Shown: in pieces, positions 1 through 11,008 of the stretch
Position numbering within the stretch: the stretch's first letter is position 1
How the letters are laid out: the number at the start of each line of letters is the position of its first letter
From: Brugia malayi
Taxonomy: Eukaryota > Nematoda > Chromadorea > Rhabditida > Onchocercidae
Direction: 5' to 3'
DNA: 64,000 nt
Assembly: GCF_000002995.4 (NCBI RefSeq)
Contig: NW_025062477.1
Span: 8,218,649-8,282,648, forward strand
Position numbers and translations under genes: made by a program
Notes under the pieces: model-generated
What the model saw: only the letters and a program-made list of their open reading frames with translations
Told to the model about the DNA's origin: nothing
The model's database searches: none

Positions 1-875
1 TAAGGTTGTTAGTTTATACCGTTGATATTTTGAATTATTTTTTGTACTCATCAAAAATAAAAATATGTTGATAAATAACAAACGATGGAAAAGTTGTATA
101 GCAGCAGCCAGGGAACAAGCCGATGTTGGAATAAGTAACAATGAGAAGCACATCAGAATAACTCCACTTTCTCGAATTTCTGCAAAAACTTCCCTATCTT
201 TTTAATCTTACTTTTTTTAAAAAAATACTCAATAAAAAGACTTCTTCAAATTTATATGATACAGTTATAAGTATGTAAGCTTCGACACGTTTTCTCTGAA
301 ATGAAATTTTACCCTCATTCGTATGGCCAAGAAAACTGGCCTCATTAAATTTCCATTTGCTGGGATTGAAGAATACGTTTATGGATAAAACGGCAATGAT
401 TGATAAATAAATAGTAGAAGATATCTGAAAAAGAAGGGAGCAAAAATAAAGTATAATAATGTGGATATCTGGGCGCAAGCTTATCTCTGGCGGAAAGTGA
501 CTATGGAGAATCGAATGCCAATAGAATGGCTGATCGAAATGCACGACAGTTGGGAAAGCCTTAAAACTGAGCTAACCTGTACGATCATATAGAAAAGAAG
601 AGCAGTTGGAAAATGTGTAAGTACGCCGACTAGCACGGCTATACCACCGATCAGTGCAAGACAAATGTGCAGGATGAAGGCGCCAGAATATGACAAAAAT
701 ATGGCACAGAGGGTACAAAAGCCCGTCATTCCCAGTAAGGAACTCATCAATAAAGCTATCTGAAAATTTTAAGACCATTGGACATTTTTCTAAATCTTGT
801 AACTGCTTCAACTTTTTTGCACAACCTGGAGCAAATCTCCACGTGAGGTGTTATATCGGACATGGAACTCCTATA
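1..875 (-). CDS. Four-pass membrane protein, 3' end cut by window edge
   Basis: I do not recognise the family. Reading the minus strand, exons fit at 875-804 (ATG at 863), 759-577, 424-313 and 179 to the window edge, with GT-AG borders and matching phases (0, 0, 1). The protein starts MSDITPHVEICSRL, then has hydrophobic segments at about residues 21-45 and 48-72, a third one spanning the exon 2/3 border (about 72-98), a polar loop with FNPSKWKF, and a fourth after RESGVILMC in the last visible exon. This four-helix layout with a short N-terminus recalls claudin- or MARVEL-like proteins, but I see no diagnostic motif. A TTCAG sits 12 bases upstream of the ATG, so it may be a trans-splice site. 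Alternatively it is an internal acceptor joined in phase to a candidate exon at 1376-1501. A good donor (ACG/GTATAA) near base 17 suggests the gene continues off the window. Confidence 0.6.
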
Positions 876-1375
876 CTGAACTTGTAATCATAAATAAATT
901 AAATTACCGAATAGTGTAAGAGGAATACCTCGAGAGAGTAAACATTTCTACAAATACATAAAGTTGATTGTTCTCCATTTACTGCTGAAAGTGAGTTTTC
1001 GCCAGTACTTTTCATTCGTTTACTTTGGTTCTAAATTAAACTTAGCAAATTATGAGAAAACAAGAGATGCTGTTGGAAAGAAAATCAGTTGTTCATTTAA
1101 AACGTCAAATATCACATTTTCGCCAACTATCTACTTATTTATAGTTATGCAATATAGAGACTTAGTTCTAGTTCGAATTTTCCACATTTTCATTATTTTA
1201 TCTAGAATTTACTTCTGTGCTCAGTTTATTAAGAATATGTCATCTATTATATGCAAGTATCTTCCGTCATCTCGAAATTGATCATTCCAGAGAAAGTAAA
1301 GAAGTTTGATAAAAGTATTGAAAAGCGTATAAAAAATTCTGGATGACAGAAGAACATATTCATATTTAAGCATAC

Positions 1376-1501
1376 CGTAACAGTTGTAGAGGATGGGTAG
1401 TCTTTAAGATGAATTTCTTTCTCCAATAGTATCAACCGACTGATAAGAACAGCACTGTCAGTCAATAGATGTCTGTTCAAAACTGAATAAGAAAAGGCAA
1501 T
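1376..1501 (-). CDS. Candidate upstream exon of the membrane protein gene
   Basis: A 126-base open stretch on the minus strand is bounded by TTGAACAG and a GTATGC donor. It encodes 42 residues beginning IAFSYSVLNRHLLTDSAV and ending YPSSTTVT. It ends in phase 0 and could join in frame to the acceptor at 876, extending the four-pass membrane protein upstream. Coding appearance is moderate and no convincing preceding exon was found, so it may instead belong to another gene or be chance. Confidence 0.28.
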
Positions 1502-4500
1502 CTGTTCAAGAGAATTAATTAATTAGTGGCAATATAAATAGTTGCTAAAATGTCGGGAAGGTTAGTCATGAAGAAATGAGCAGTTCCTTGTAAAATGAAA
1601 AATGCATGAATGAGTAAAAAGTGACATGATAGAAGTACTTGACAGTGCTACACAACGTGTCGTGAACGGTCCTTTTGTAAATTGAAGGCCTGATTTTCTA
1701 TCGAAAAGCTATTACTAATACTAATAGGTTTCTTCCTGTTGTAGAAAGATGCAGGGAAATTGAAACTTTACGAGAAAAACGTTAAAATTATTTTTAGACA
1801 ATGCGAAATAGAACATAGAGGAATACACTGACAAAATTTAAAAAAAGAAGTGAATATTCTGAATTGAATTATACCACCACCATACCATATCAATTTTTAA
1901 TTTATTTTTTTGTGAGAAAAATAAGGAAACGATCAAAAGGAAAAGAAGAGAAATGGGAAACTGGAAATCAAAATAAGAGAGAAGGAAAAAAAAAGATGAA
2001 AAGTGATTAGTGATAAGGAAGACAAAAGTGAATTTGGCAAGTGACAATTTGTTTTAAATAATTATAAAGAAATTTCAGTTGATCTTTTGAGCTAATAGTT
2101 TACATTCTAGAAAGGGGATAATTATTCATCAAAAAGTGCAAGACGATAGGTTTTTAAAAAAGAACTTTTACTGTAATACATAATACTCTCTTTCCAGGCC
2201 TTATACAAATTTGATTATATCCAAAATTTGTAAATTAAATGTTTAACAGCAAATGCAAAGACTTTGTTATTAATTACATTGTTGTGATTATTAAAATTAA
2301 GATTAATTTGAGTTTCTTCAATAATCTCGTCAGATTTTTTGTTTAGTATTAGAATTGAAGAAATAGATTTGAATCGAATACATACACTATTTATTCTTTC
2401 ATTCTTTAATTTATGACCGATTAAAAAATGTTGAAGTTTGAGAATTTTCCAAGTAACTTTAGAAATAAGGGTATTGCTGTGAAGTTAAATTATTTTTACG
2501 TTACTGTTGTAAAATAATGAAAAAAGAAAGGCAATAAAATGAAAACTCGAGAGCACTTATTTTGACCTTTATTAACAATCGAGTGCAGAACTGGAAACTC
2601 TAATCCCAGTTACTTAAAAATTTTCAAAGTCTAACAACTTTTAATTGATCATAAACTAAAAATGAAAGAATAATGATGTATGCTTTTGGTTAATTACTGC
2701 CCGGAAAATAAGATACCGAAAAAAAAAGAGCAACTTGGAGAAGTTAGTGAATACGTTTCCACTTTGAATTGATAAAAAAATACCGAAATAAAACAAAATC
2801 AAAATTATTTTGCATTTCTCTTCTGGAATTAAATTACAATTTATATTCTTACGTATTTTAGATTGTTAACAAATCATTAATCATTGAATTATTAATAAAT
2901 ATGGAAAAGAGAGAAAGTTATTTTCAATATTATAGCAATACGGATTGTAAACACTGAGCACGTTATCATTTCAGTGGGACGTGATTCATCCTCAATAATG
3001 CTTCCTGCAACTTTTCACATTTTAATTCTTTTTTTAATCGTATTCGTTTCTCGAACACATAGTTTTTGAACAATTTTGAACGAAAAAATTTTCTGGTGAC
3101 CTTTTAAGGACTACAAACTCAAAAAAAAGGAAAAATTGGAATGCCTTCAAATGACGGTGTCATTTCATGTTTTCAGAATGTACCGAGAAGTTGAATGTCA
3201 CTTCTGACCTTGAAATACAAATAGACATGAAACACCCTTCCTCTTCTATCTAAAAATTTTCACTTCGAAACTCAAATCTATTTCTGGGATGATTATCATG
3301 GTTAATTGAAAGATGCTGACAAACCCACTTTAAAATAGAAATTAATATTAAGGATATAATCGTTACCCTAAACTGTACTTCCGTTTCATTCCTAAAATAA
3401 GGTGTTTTAGGATTATTTCATTTTTTGTAGTATTTACGGAAACCATTTTCACCACAATTTTTTGCGATTAACTGCATATTTCTTTTCTCTGAAAAACTAA
3501 CTTCTTTCATTATTTGTAAGATTTTTGAACTGAAGTTCGTCCATTTTGTTGTAGATATGGCAGTCAAAGGTCTTCTTAATGATTGCAATCAAAATTAATC
3601 ATTTTTCTCAGTAAAATTTAAGATGAAATCATTTACATGTTGTCTTTTAAAATCTGGCAAGCTATCAGAATGTAACGGTTCGTAAACAGTTTGACCTAGA
3701 TTTAGGTCCAGTCCTCATTATTCATTGAAACCATTATTTTTCACTCAAATGCGTCATACAAATAGATGACGAAGATTTTGATTGTCGAATTAGCACAGAA
3801 TTTGTGAAATATTGTTAAAATATTATTTACGCACTTAGCTACTGCAAAAGTTATAGGGGTTGATAGCGCAGTGGCGGTAAGTTACTCTGAAGAAGAAAAT
3901 CACTCGCGGTGTGTAAACCTTTCGTTACAGTTCTCATGTGAAAAAGCTAGTCATTTGATTTCAATAAAGTAAATATTACATCACACTGAGGCTTCAACTT
4001 CAAGCGTTTTTCATCACTAAGCAAAAATTATTTTTCTTTTCAAACTTTCTTTAAAAACTTGAAATATTCTGTAAGCAAGTTTTATTCTTTAAGGATGAAT
4101 CACTTCACAAATCATTGTGTATTATATGCTTTATTTGTATCATTGTACTTCCGTGACGTCATTTCACTTAATTATAGCACTTGTAATTGTTTAATTGAAG
4201 TGACAGCGGTGTAATGTTCCATTTTGTATTTCCGATTCGGTTCAATGATCCCTTCTGATTGTTCGCCCTTATTACCATTTCTTCTTCACCTTCGCTTTTT
4301 AGAAAGGAACGGAAAATTACATATATTACATAGTGGAGAAAACGAGTGAAAATGAATAGAGAATGAACGATGGGACAAATCACACTGAGTAAAATTCTCC
4401 ATCAGCTGATTGTCACATCGTACATCAATAACAGTGATAACCTCTATAAAACGTCAATTCTTTTCTTTTCTTTCAAAAAAGGAATCGGATAAAATTACGA

Positions 4501-6535
4501 GAAAAAAAGAAAAAAGGATTTTGTGACCCATAAAATGGACGTCATAATTACTGCATCATATTTTATCATTGAATAAGTAACTTTATACCATAGAAAATTT
4601 GTGATTTCATTTTTCCTCAGTCATTCCAAGACAATTTTATGCCCATGGATATAACGTGAATTACAGCATTATAAAAAAGTATACGTGAAGAATTGCTAAG
4701 TGCCGAGTTTCACCCAACAAAATTTGATAGTTTCACCAATTCTTCAGGAAGACGTAAATAATGGCACGATAACGGAACAAATCCTTGCATGAGTTTGCAG
4801 CAAAATGATTCAGAAGAAACTAGTTAAAACAAACCCAGGTAAATTACATGTTATCCTGAATTTTCTTACATACATAATGCGAACATTACTTATTCCATTT
4901 GGATTTGCTGTTCAAGAAGAATTTGGATCAATTATTTGCTCTACGTTCGAATTTCGTCATAATAATATTAGCATAAATTAGTAAATTTAGCAATGATTTA
5001 GCTGCATGCTTCTTTTGAGATGTTTATTATCCGGAAATTTGTTCAAATCAACATGTCACATTCATAAAATGCTTCGAAAATCAAATTATACAGCACAAAC
5101 GGTTCTTAAAACAAATTTATTCACCTTTTTGCATGGAAAGATGCTTCCATCACAACAAACTTAATTGTGGAGTACTGCAAAGAGAAAATGTTGCAGAAAC
5201 TTTTTCACTCAGTAATATTTCAGAAGACTTATTAAGCTCAAAATATCTAGACATCAATTAATTATTATGTTCGCGCAGTTGATTACGATTTCATTTTCAC
5301 TTTGATATATGCTATATTCTTGGATTAGGATGCTTAGATTGCAATAAAATCTGACTGCTCATCGATATAGCTGTTTTTCTTTTTTTTTTTCATATTTTGA
5401 ATATTTTGAATTTCTAATTACCTTATCTTTATTAATTCTAATTTCTAAAATATCAAACAAGCTTACGGTTACTTTTTACCTTGTTTTGATCTCATTACAA
5501 CTTCTTCTTACTAAATCTTGGAGAGGATTTTTTTCTAGAAATAACTTCCACAATTGATAGATAAAATGATGAAGAATTCAAGGAAAAGAAAAATTTAATG
5601 ATGGACAAAAGTGAAAAAAAGTGACATAATGAAGTGAGGATGATCATGGGTGGAAACACTTGTAGTGCGTGGAATTTTGTGAACTGAAAAAACTGACAGC
5701 TTCAGACTTCAATTCTTTAAGAAGTTTGGATATCTGAATTTAAAGAAGATCAACAATATCTCAATCCTTACAACCATGATTTTCTCTTACGACACCAAAT
5801 TTAAAATGTCTATAGATTAAGAATTGAAAGGAATTAAAATGTCAAATTAAGAAAACCAAGAATAAAATTATACCTGCATATGACCTGGATAAAAGAGAAA
5901 AGTACAACAATATCACTGATACAATATACAAATGGAATGTACCGTACGGTTTCAATGCATACTTAAGATCACAGGTTGGAATTTTCAGTTTGAAAAAGAC
6001 CTGGTTTAATCAATGTGTAATGGTAAAAGAAATTTGAAAAACAGCAGTCGAAAAATTCTTTACATGTCTGGAATAGTGTTAAGAATAAATAAATAAATGA
6101 GAAAAAATAGGAAAAAATACAGAAACGATCTTAGCACTAATTTTAGCATGAGATTAAACATAAAAATAAAAAAAAAAACTTTATTTAATTACGATGAAGC
6201 TCTTGTTAAAAGTCAATTTATTTCTGCTTTAAAAATTTTTAAAAAATATTTCGGACTTAGAATTATCTATTTAGAAAATGGTTCAGACTTTCTAAAAATG
6301 TCAGTCAACAGTGAATAAACTAAAATTGAAAGCAACTGGCAGTTATAAAATGTCGGAAGTGAACAAATGTGAACGGTGTTCAAAAATAAAACACAAAAAT
6401 GGTAGTTTTCATACAATTTGCACTCCCTGACTTGGAACTCTCATAATAATATTGAAAACAGAAAGGAAAAAAATGATTCTTCTTGCAGAAACAAAATTTT
6501 ACATTTACATGAAACTAAACATTAAGATTTGAAAT
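1502..6535. other. A+T-rich intergenic spacer
   Basis: About 5 kb with only short A+T-rich open frames in both strands and no exon-like runs bounded by splice signals. A small island near 3855-3935 is less A+T-rich and carries a tRNA A-box-like string (see findings). No transposon, RNA gene or recognised protein was found. Confidence 0.6.
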
Positions 6536-8392
6536 TCAAAGCAAACACTGTGTTAACGGTGTGGGATACCACACAGACGAAGATGATGATGGTACCGTAG
6601 TGTTGCGATGCGACGATTGCGGTAATGTTGCCGACTGCGCGTTTACTCCTTGCTCTTGAGAGTAATATTTGGCGAAGAACCAATTTTGAAGCTGCAACAT
6701 TGTGGTTAACTCTGTTACAGACTTTGCTGCAGTACCGCTGGTCGATGAGGTGGAATTTTTGTCATCTGTCAGCGAGGAGTCACACTGAGATGCAGTTATG
6801 GGTAATACAATTTCTGAGGTTTTTGAAGAACTGACAACATTTCGATTCGTTTGTTTGAGTGTTACTCCATAGCGCTTCTTGAAATTATGCAGCCAATGTT
6901 CGGAAAATAAACAGCGAGCAGATTTTGTTGCCTCTTGCAACACTTCAGGGCAAATTTGCAACGCGAGTTCACGGGCTTGTTGCTGAAGCCAGCGATTTGA
7001 AACTCGCTCCCCCTTCGATTGTTGTTCTTGCAGTTTTTCAAATAAAACCTTTTCCACACCTGGAAACTGGACTTTTCGACCTCTACGGCCTGGTTCCGCA
7101 CCCGTTTGATTTTTCCGACATAACCATGGAAATCTTTCGTAGAATGCTTGAATTGGCAATTGGCCTGGTTTGTTCAAAATTTCCTGGACATGTTCCTCAG
7201 CAGTTGGGAATGTTCCAGATGTAAATATAGCCAAGGAATTATCAGAATTTATTTGGTCTTCTACATCGATGAGAGTTTCCAGACTATCGCTAAGAACACT
7301 GTCAGCATCTGAATCGATGCTCTCATTCTCCACTGTTTCGTCGGACTCGGTAGGAGATTGTTGCATAGAATCTGCAGCACTACTACCGGAACCAACAGAT
7401 TCTGTGGAACCTAAACTTCCGGAACTACTGTTACCAGAAGACCAGTCACGGTTCAAATTGATTCTATATCGTTTCTTAAAATTACTTAACCATCGCTCAC
7501 TAAATTGACACATTCCTGCCAGTTCCTGTTCTGAACATTGCTGCTGCGCTAGATTCCGGGCTGTTTCCCGAATCCATCGATTCCCAACTTTTTTCCCAGT
7601 CCCCAGATGTGCATGGTAAAGATGAAATAGTTGTTTTTCAATATCAGGAAATTGTGGTTTTCGGCCACTACGACCGGATTTTAGGGAGCCAGGTCTAGAC
7701 TGCCGAATTTTGTCGATTTTTTGCAGCCATCCATTCAGCATCGATTTTGTTATTTGAAACTCTTTGCAGGTACGATATTTGTTCTGTCCATTTGTATAAT
7801 AATAATTAATAACCATAAGTTTGAATTCCCGTGGATAGGACATCCGGTTTGGTCCCACGGCAGCACCAAGTTTAATTGCGATCCAGTTTGAATTTAAATT
7901 AGGATTTGCACAAGTTGGTAGAAATTTTAATTGTTGTTGCTGCTGTGTCTTAATAAGTAACTGTTGTCGAGCAGCAGTCGACTGACTGAGATCCAGTGGT
8001 ACTTCTAGGCTAGTTTCCAATGTAGGAGTTTTTGTTGTCAAACTGAATAGACGAGAAGCAATGGGATGAATCGGGGTAGGTCGATGTAAAACTGTAGTTT
8101 TCGGAGAAGTCAGTAACTGGGCTAGAAGGCTAGAAGCAGAACTTTTTTCTGGAGCTAACTGAGACCTTTCTGGCATTAAACTTTTAATAGTTGCTGTAGA
8201 TGTTGATGGCAAAGGAACCACAACCGAAGCAGGCGGAAGCATAGAACAGTTGTTGATGCTTATGTTATGCGAAGCGTGGCTTGTTTCTGGCGAGGCTAAG
8301 TTTGGCATTTGTAGATCTAGACCTGGTTGTAGCTGATGGTGACATTGTTGCTGCTGCTGTACATTCATGGGAGAATATTTGGTCAAGTCCAT
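6536..8392 (-). CDS. Brinker-like DNA-binding repressor with two CENP-B-type HTH modules, intronless
   Basis: A single exon encodes 618 residues from the ATG at 8392. The frame stays open upstream as far as a GTG at 8425, but the ATG is the better start. Residues 184-230 (YPREFKLMVINYYYTNGQ, then CKEFQITKSMLNGWLQK) match the Brinker/psq-like HTH that binds DNA. A CENP-B/Tc5-type HTH follows at about 240-310 (GRSGRKPQFPDIEKQLF, NRWIRETARNLA, FSERWLSNFKKRY). A second copy lies at about 436-510 (GRRGRKVQFPGVEKVLF, NRWLQQQARELAL, FSEHWLHNFKKRY). An acidic/serine linker separates them. PLDLS at 132-136 fits the CtBP-recruiting PxDLS motif, so a nuclear repressor role is inferred. Glutamine tracts lie at both sides of the N-terminal region. 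Having no intron is odd beside its many-exon neighbours. A domesticated-transposase origin is possible. Confidence 0.85.
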   Translation of the reverse strand: MDLTKYSPMNVQQQQQCHHQLQPGLDLQMPNLASPETSHASHNISINNCSMLPPASVVVPLPSTSTATIKSLMPERSQLAPEKSSASSLLAQLLTSPKTTVLHRPTPIHPIASRLFSLTTKTPTLETSLEVPLDLSQSTAARQQLLIKTQQQQQLKFLPTCANPNLNSNWIAIKLGAAVGPNRMSYPREFKLMVINYYYTNGQNKYRTCKEFQITKSMLNGWLQKIDKIRQSRPGSLKSGRSGRKPQFPDIEKQLFHLYHAHLGTGKKVGNRWIRETARNLAQQQCSEQELAGMCQFSERWLSNFKKRYRINLNRDWSSGNSSSGSLGSTESVGSGSSAADSMQQSPTESDETVENESIDSDADSVLSDSLETLIDVEDQINSDNSLAIFTSGTFPTAEEHVQEILNKPGQLPIQAFYERFPWLCRKNQTGAEPGRRGRKVQFPGVEKVLFEKLQEQQSKGERVSNRWLQQQARELALQICPEVLQEATKSARCLFSEHWLHNFKKRYGVTLKQTNRNVVSSSKTSEIVLPITASQCDSSLTDDKNSTSSTSGTAAKSVTELTTMLQLQNWFFAKYYSQEQGVNAQSATLPQSSHRNTTVPSSSSSVWYPTPLTQCLL

Positions 8393-8502
8393 TAAATGGA
8401 TAAGTGGTATAACCAATGGAAACACTAACGGTCGTAGTTGGTAACGTTCTAAGAAGGCGAAAGTGTGATAGGAACACTTGGAGTTGTCGTTGGAGCAGCA
8501 TT

Positions 8503-8520
8503 GACGAACTGAAATGAAAT
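8503..8520 (-). promoter_or_regulatory. Possible trans-splice acceptor of the Brinker-like gene
   Basis: On the minus strand, AAATTTCATTTCAG ends at 8509, leaving an exon that would start at 8508 and run 116 bases to the ATG at 8392. The frame of the protein stays open through most of this leader, so a longer N-terminus cannot be excluded. The motif fits a nematode 3' splice site. Confidence 0.4.
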
Positions 8521-8539
8521 TTCATTTCAGTTCAAAAGA

Positions 8540-9090
8540 GGGTGTGTATGTTTTGTAAAAGGGGGTATAACAAGACATCACCAGACCCCCACCCCCGGTC
8601 CTATCCCGCTCTTCGACGCGCTGTTGACCAAAAGGTCGTTGGCTGGTGGCCCTATTTTCTTCCAATATCCTTCACCTCCTTCTTGACTTTGCTGCTGCTG
8701 TTATTGAAGAAATTCTTACAATTGAAAATGACGAGAAAATGGGATGGGCGGGGGAGCTGTAACCCCCGGGGTCGTCGTATGCCTCATTCTTAGCGAGACA
8801 GAAAGAATATTTTGTTTATTTGAAGGTCAACCCCCGATATACTCGATTACTGCGTCCCATGTCTTATTTGAAGGGAGAAGATACAGGAAGCAAACCCATA
8901 TACACTACTTCAGCAGTCATTCATAAGAAGAAATGGTATAAAGACGAAATATATTGTGAAATTTGAAATGGTCCGTTCCGCAACATCATTTGTCGTGTTC
9001 ATAAAGGGTCTGCAGTGTTGCTATAAATTTCGCAAAACGAGATGAAACCCCCGCCCCAGACCCCTCTCTCCGTTTAACCCCTTTCTCCAA
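8540..9090. promoter_or_regulatory. G/C-rich upstream region with C/G runs
   Basis: In an otherwise A+T-rich window this stretch, directly upstream of the Brinker-like gene, holds runs such as CCCCCACCCCC (about 8586-8596), GGGCGGGGG (about 8747-8755), CCCCCGGGG (about 8763-8771) and CCCCCGCCCC (9048-9057). On the minus strand, bases 9048-9081 give four runs of at least four G, enough for a G-quadruplex with one longer loop. GGGCGGGG also fits Sp1/KLF sites. The open frames here look like by-products of composition. Confidence 0.4.
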
Positions 9091-11000
9091 AGGGGCAAGT
9101 TCACGGTCACAGACATATGAACCAGGTACTCACAAATCCCATCTAATCCATTTCTTTTACACCTTCTTCAACTCTCGCCATTGCCTACCCTGCATAATGA
9201 AATCTCAAATCTTCGAGTCAATCCTATTACTCATCTAATTACTTCCTGTTAGTACCTGTATCAAAACCCGTAGTTATAGCTCCATATTAATTTGTACCTG
9301 GTTTGAAATCTATACCTGGACATCCACAAATACAGGTAACACGGTAAGCTTCAAAAATTCTGGAAAAACTTGCCCCAAAAGATGCAAAAAACAGTTCGCA
9401 TCTGAAATCTCTTTTATAACTAAATTTTGATTTTTTATCACTCTGTGAAAAATAAGAGTCACACAAGACGAAAAATAGTGGAAACAACATTCAATCATCA
9501 AGTAGATGATGACCCGAACTCACTGACCGGAAGTTCAAGAATTTACTCACGTAAACATTTTAAATGGAGGCAAGTTTAAACAACACGATTTAAAAAGAAA
9601 TCAAGACATTCTTTCAGCAAGTTGAGATAGGGAATTGCAGTTAGAATAAAAACTTGATGAAACTACAATCAACCATAAATTCTGCATCATTTCAGTTTAA
9701 AAGAGGTTCAATAGGGATAGGTTAGGTCAATCAAGTGGTAGTGAATTTGACCGTCGAAGTGGCCCGATTTTCAATTCTGCGAACATCTATAGAACAGTTT
9801 ACATGATGAATGTATAACTACGTATTATGTTCTCATGATCGTGGAGAAAAGAGGAAAGTGCTCCGACAACGGTCATTGAACCCTGGAAACTCTCTTCCCT
9901 CTCTATCCACTTTCCCTCCTGACATTTTCGCCAGTTTGCCGTACCCACTTACACCTGGTACCTCCCGGGTCTCCTCTTTTACTAGCTATACAGACGAACA
10001 CATCAGCGAAATTTCAACCTTATGGACGAAGAACAGTACTCATTTCGCTGAAAATGGGTCAATTTTTGGTATTTTTGAACGGCTGTACAAAGCATACCGA
10101 GTAGACGCACTCTTCTCCGATGCAGTTAAATTTCACCACTACCGCTCTTTCACAAGGAGTACCCTAATAGTGGTCATTTTATTAGTGAAGATAGTAACGG
10201 ACAAAACGATCTTTATGTCCTAAAACCTGTCTGTTGTTACTGGATGTTCAAGATTTAGCTAAGCTATATATCTTACCTATCACTAGGCTCCCGCCATCCC
10301 GAACAGTACTGGAAGCAGAGACTGGACAGATGCTGGAAATTTTTCTGTTAATCAGACGATTTCATCAGACGTACCAAGCTGTTGAAAATGGATAAGCAAG
10401 ATGAGACATTAATAAACAGAAAGATGGATGAATAAAGATAAAGGAAGTATAACAATAAGCAAGGAATGAGTCCAGTGCACTGCACACTATGCAGACAGCT
10501 CCTCGGCAACGTGACCTGCAGCTTACCTGATGTTGCTGTATAACAAGCCATAAGCAAGAGAGCTTCAGGAAGTCCGGGATGAGTGTACCACAGATAAAAC
10601 TAAACTCATCTTCCAGTGAACTGAGTAGTACCGGAAGTCGATGCATAGGTGTTTAGAGACTCCTTTGAATCCAATTCATTGTATATGTGATATTTCTCGA
10701 AGATATGAACAGTCGGGATTAACGGATGGTCTGAGAGTCACCAACGCAAATGTAGAAGCATACAAATACATAGAGAAACAATGTTGCACGTCTTGAACTT
10801 CTGGCTAGTTGTTCCCTGACCGCTTCAACGGATCCCCTCGGGAGAGAGTGGCAACGACGGGTGATGAATTGAGGCGCTCTCAGCACTCTCTGACATGTAT
10901 TATCAGTCCCTCATGTTTCTTCATCATTGTTCACTGTTCATTCGTCCTCACTCTCGATTACATGGAAACACTCGGGAATACACATACATAGAAATATTAC
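9091..11000. other. Intergenic region between divergent genes
   Basis: This lies between the minus-strand Brinker-like gene and the plus-strand apr-1 gene. It is of mixed composition and moderately G/C-rich in 9800-10900. A 137-codon open frame at 9810-10223 has no recognisable motif and no supporting splice context. It probably holds promoters or the apr-1 outron. Confidence 0.45.
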
Positions 11001-11003
11001 AGG
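10993..11003 (+). promoter_or_regulatory. Putative spliced-leader acceptor of apr-1
   Basis: AATATTACAG ends at 11002, six bases before the ATG at 11009. This is the spacing usual for trans-spliced nematode messages. It supports the chosen start over longer in-frame upstream sequence. Confidence 0.45.
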
Positions 11004-11008
11004 GTTAT

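Noticed and set aside
1540..1690. Minus-strand hydrophobic frame containing FFILQGTAHFFMTNLPDI
   Set aside because: Ends in a stop with no usable donor, so it cannot be joined to the membrane protein exons downstream.
6625..7508. Plus-strand frames opposite the Brinker-like gene
   Set aside because: They are complements of the strong 618-residue minus-strand gene and have no motif.
9810..10223. 137-codon open frame on the plus strand upstream of apr-1
   Set aside because: No recognisable motif and no splice or start context; the surrounding less A+T-rich DNA makes long frames more likely by chance.
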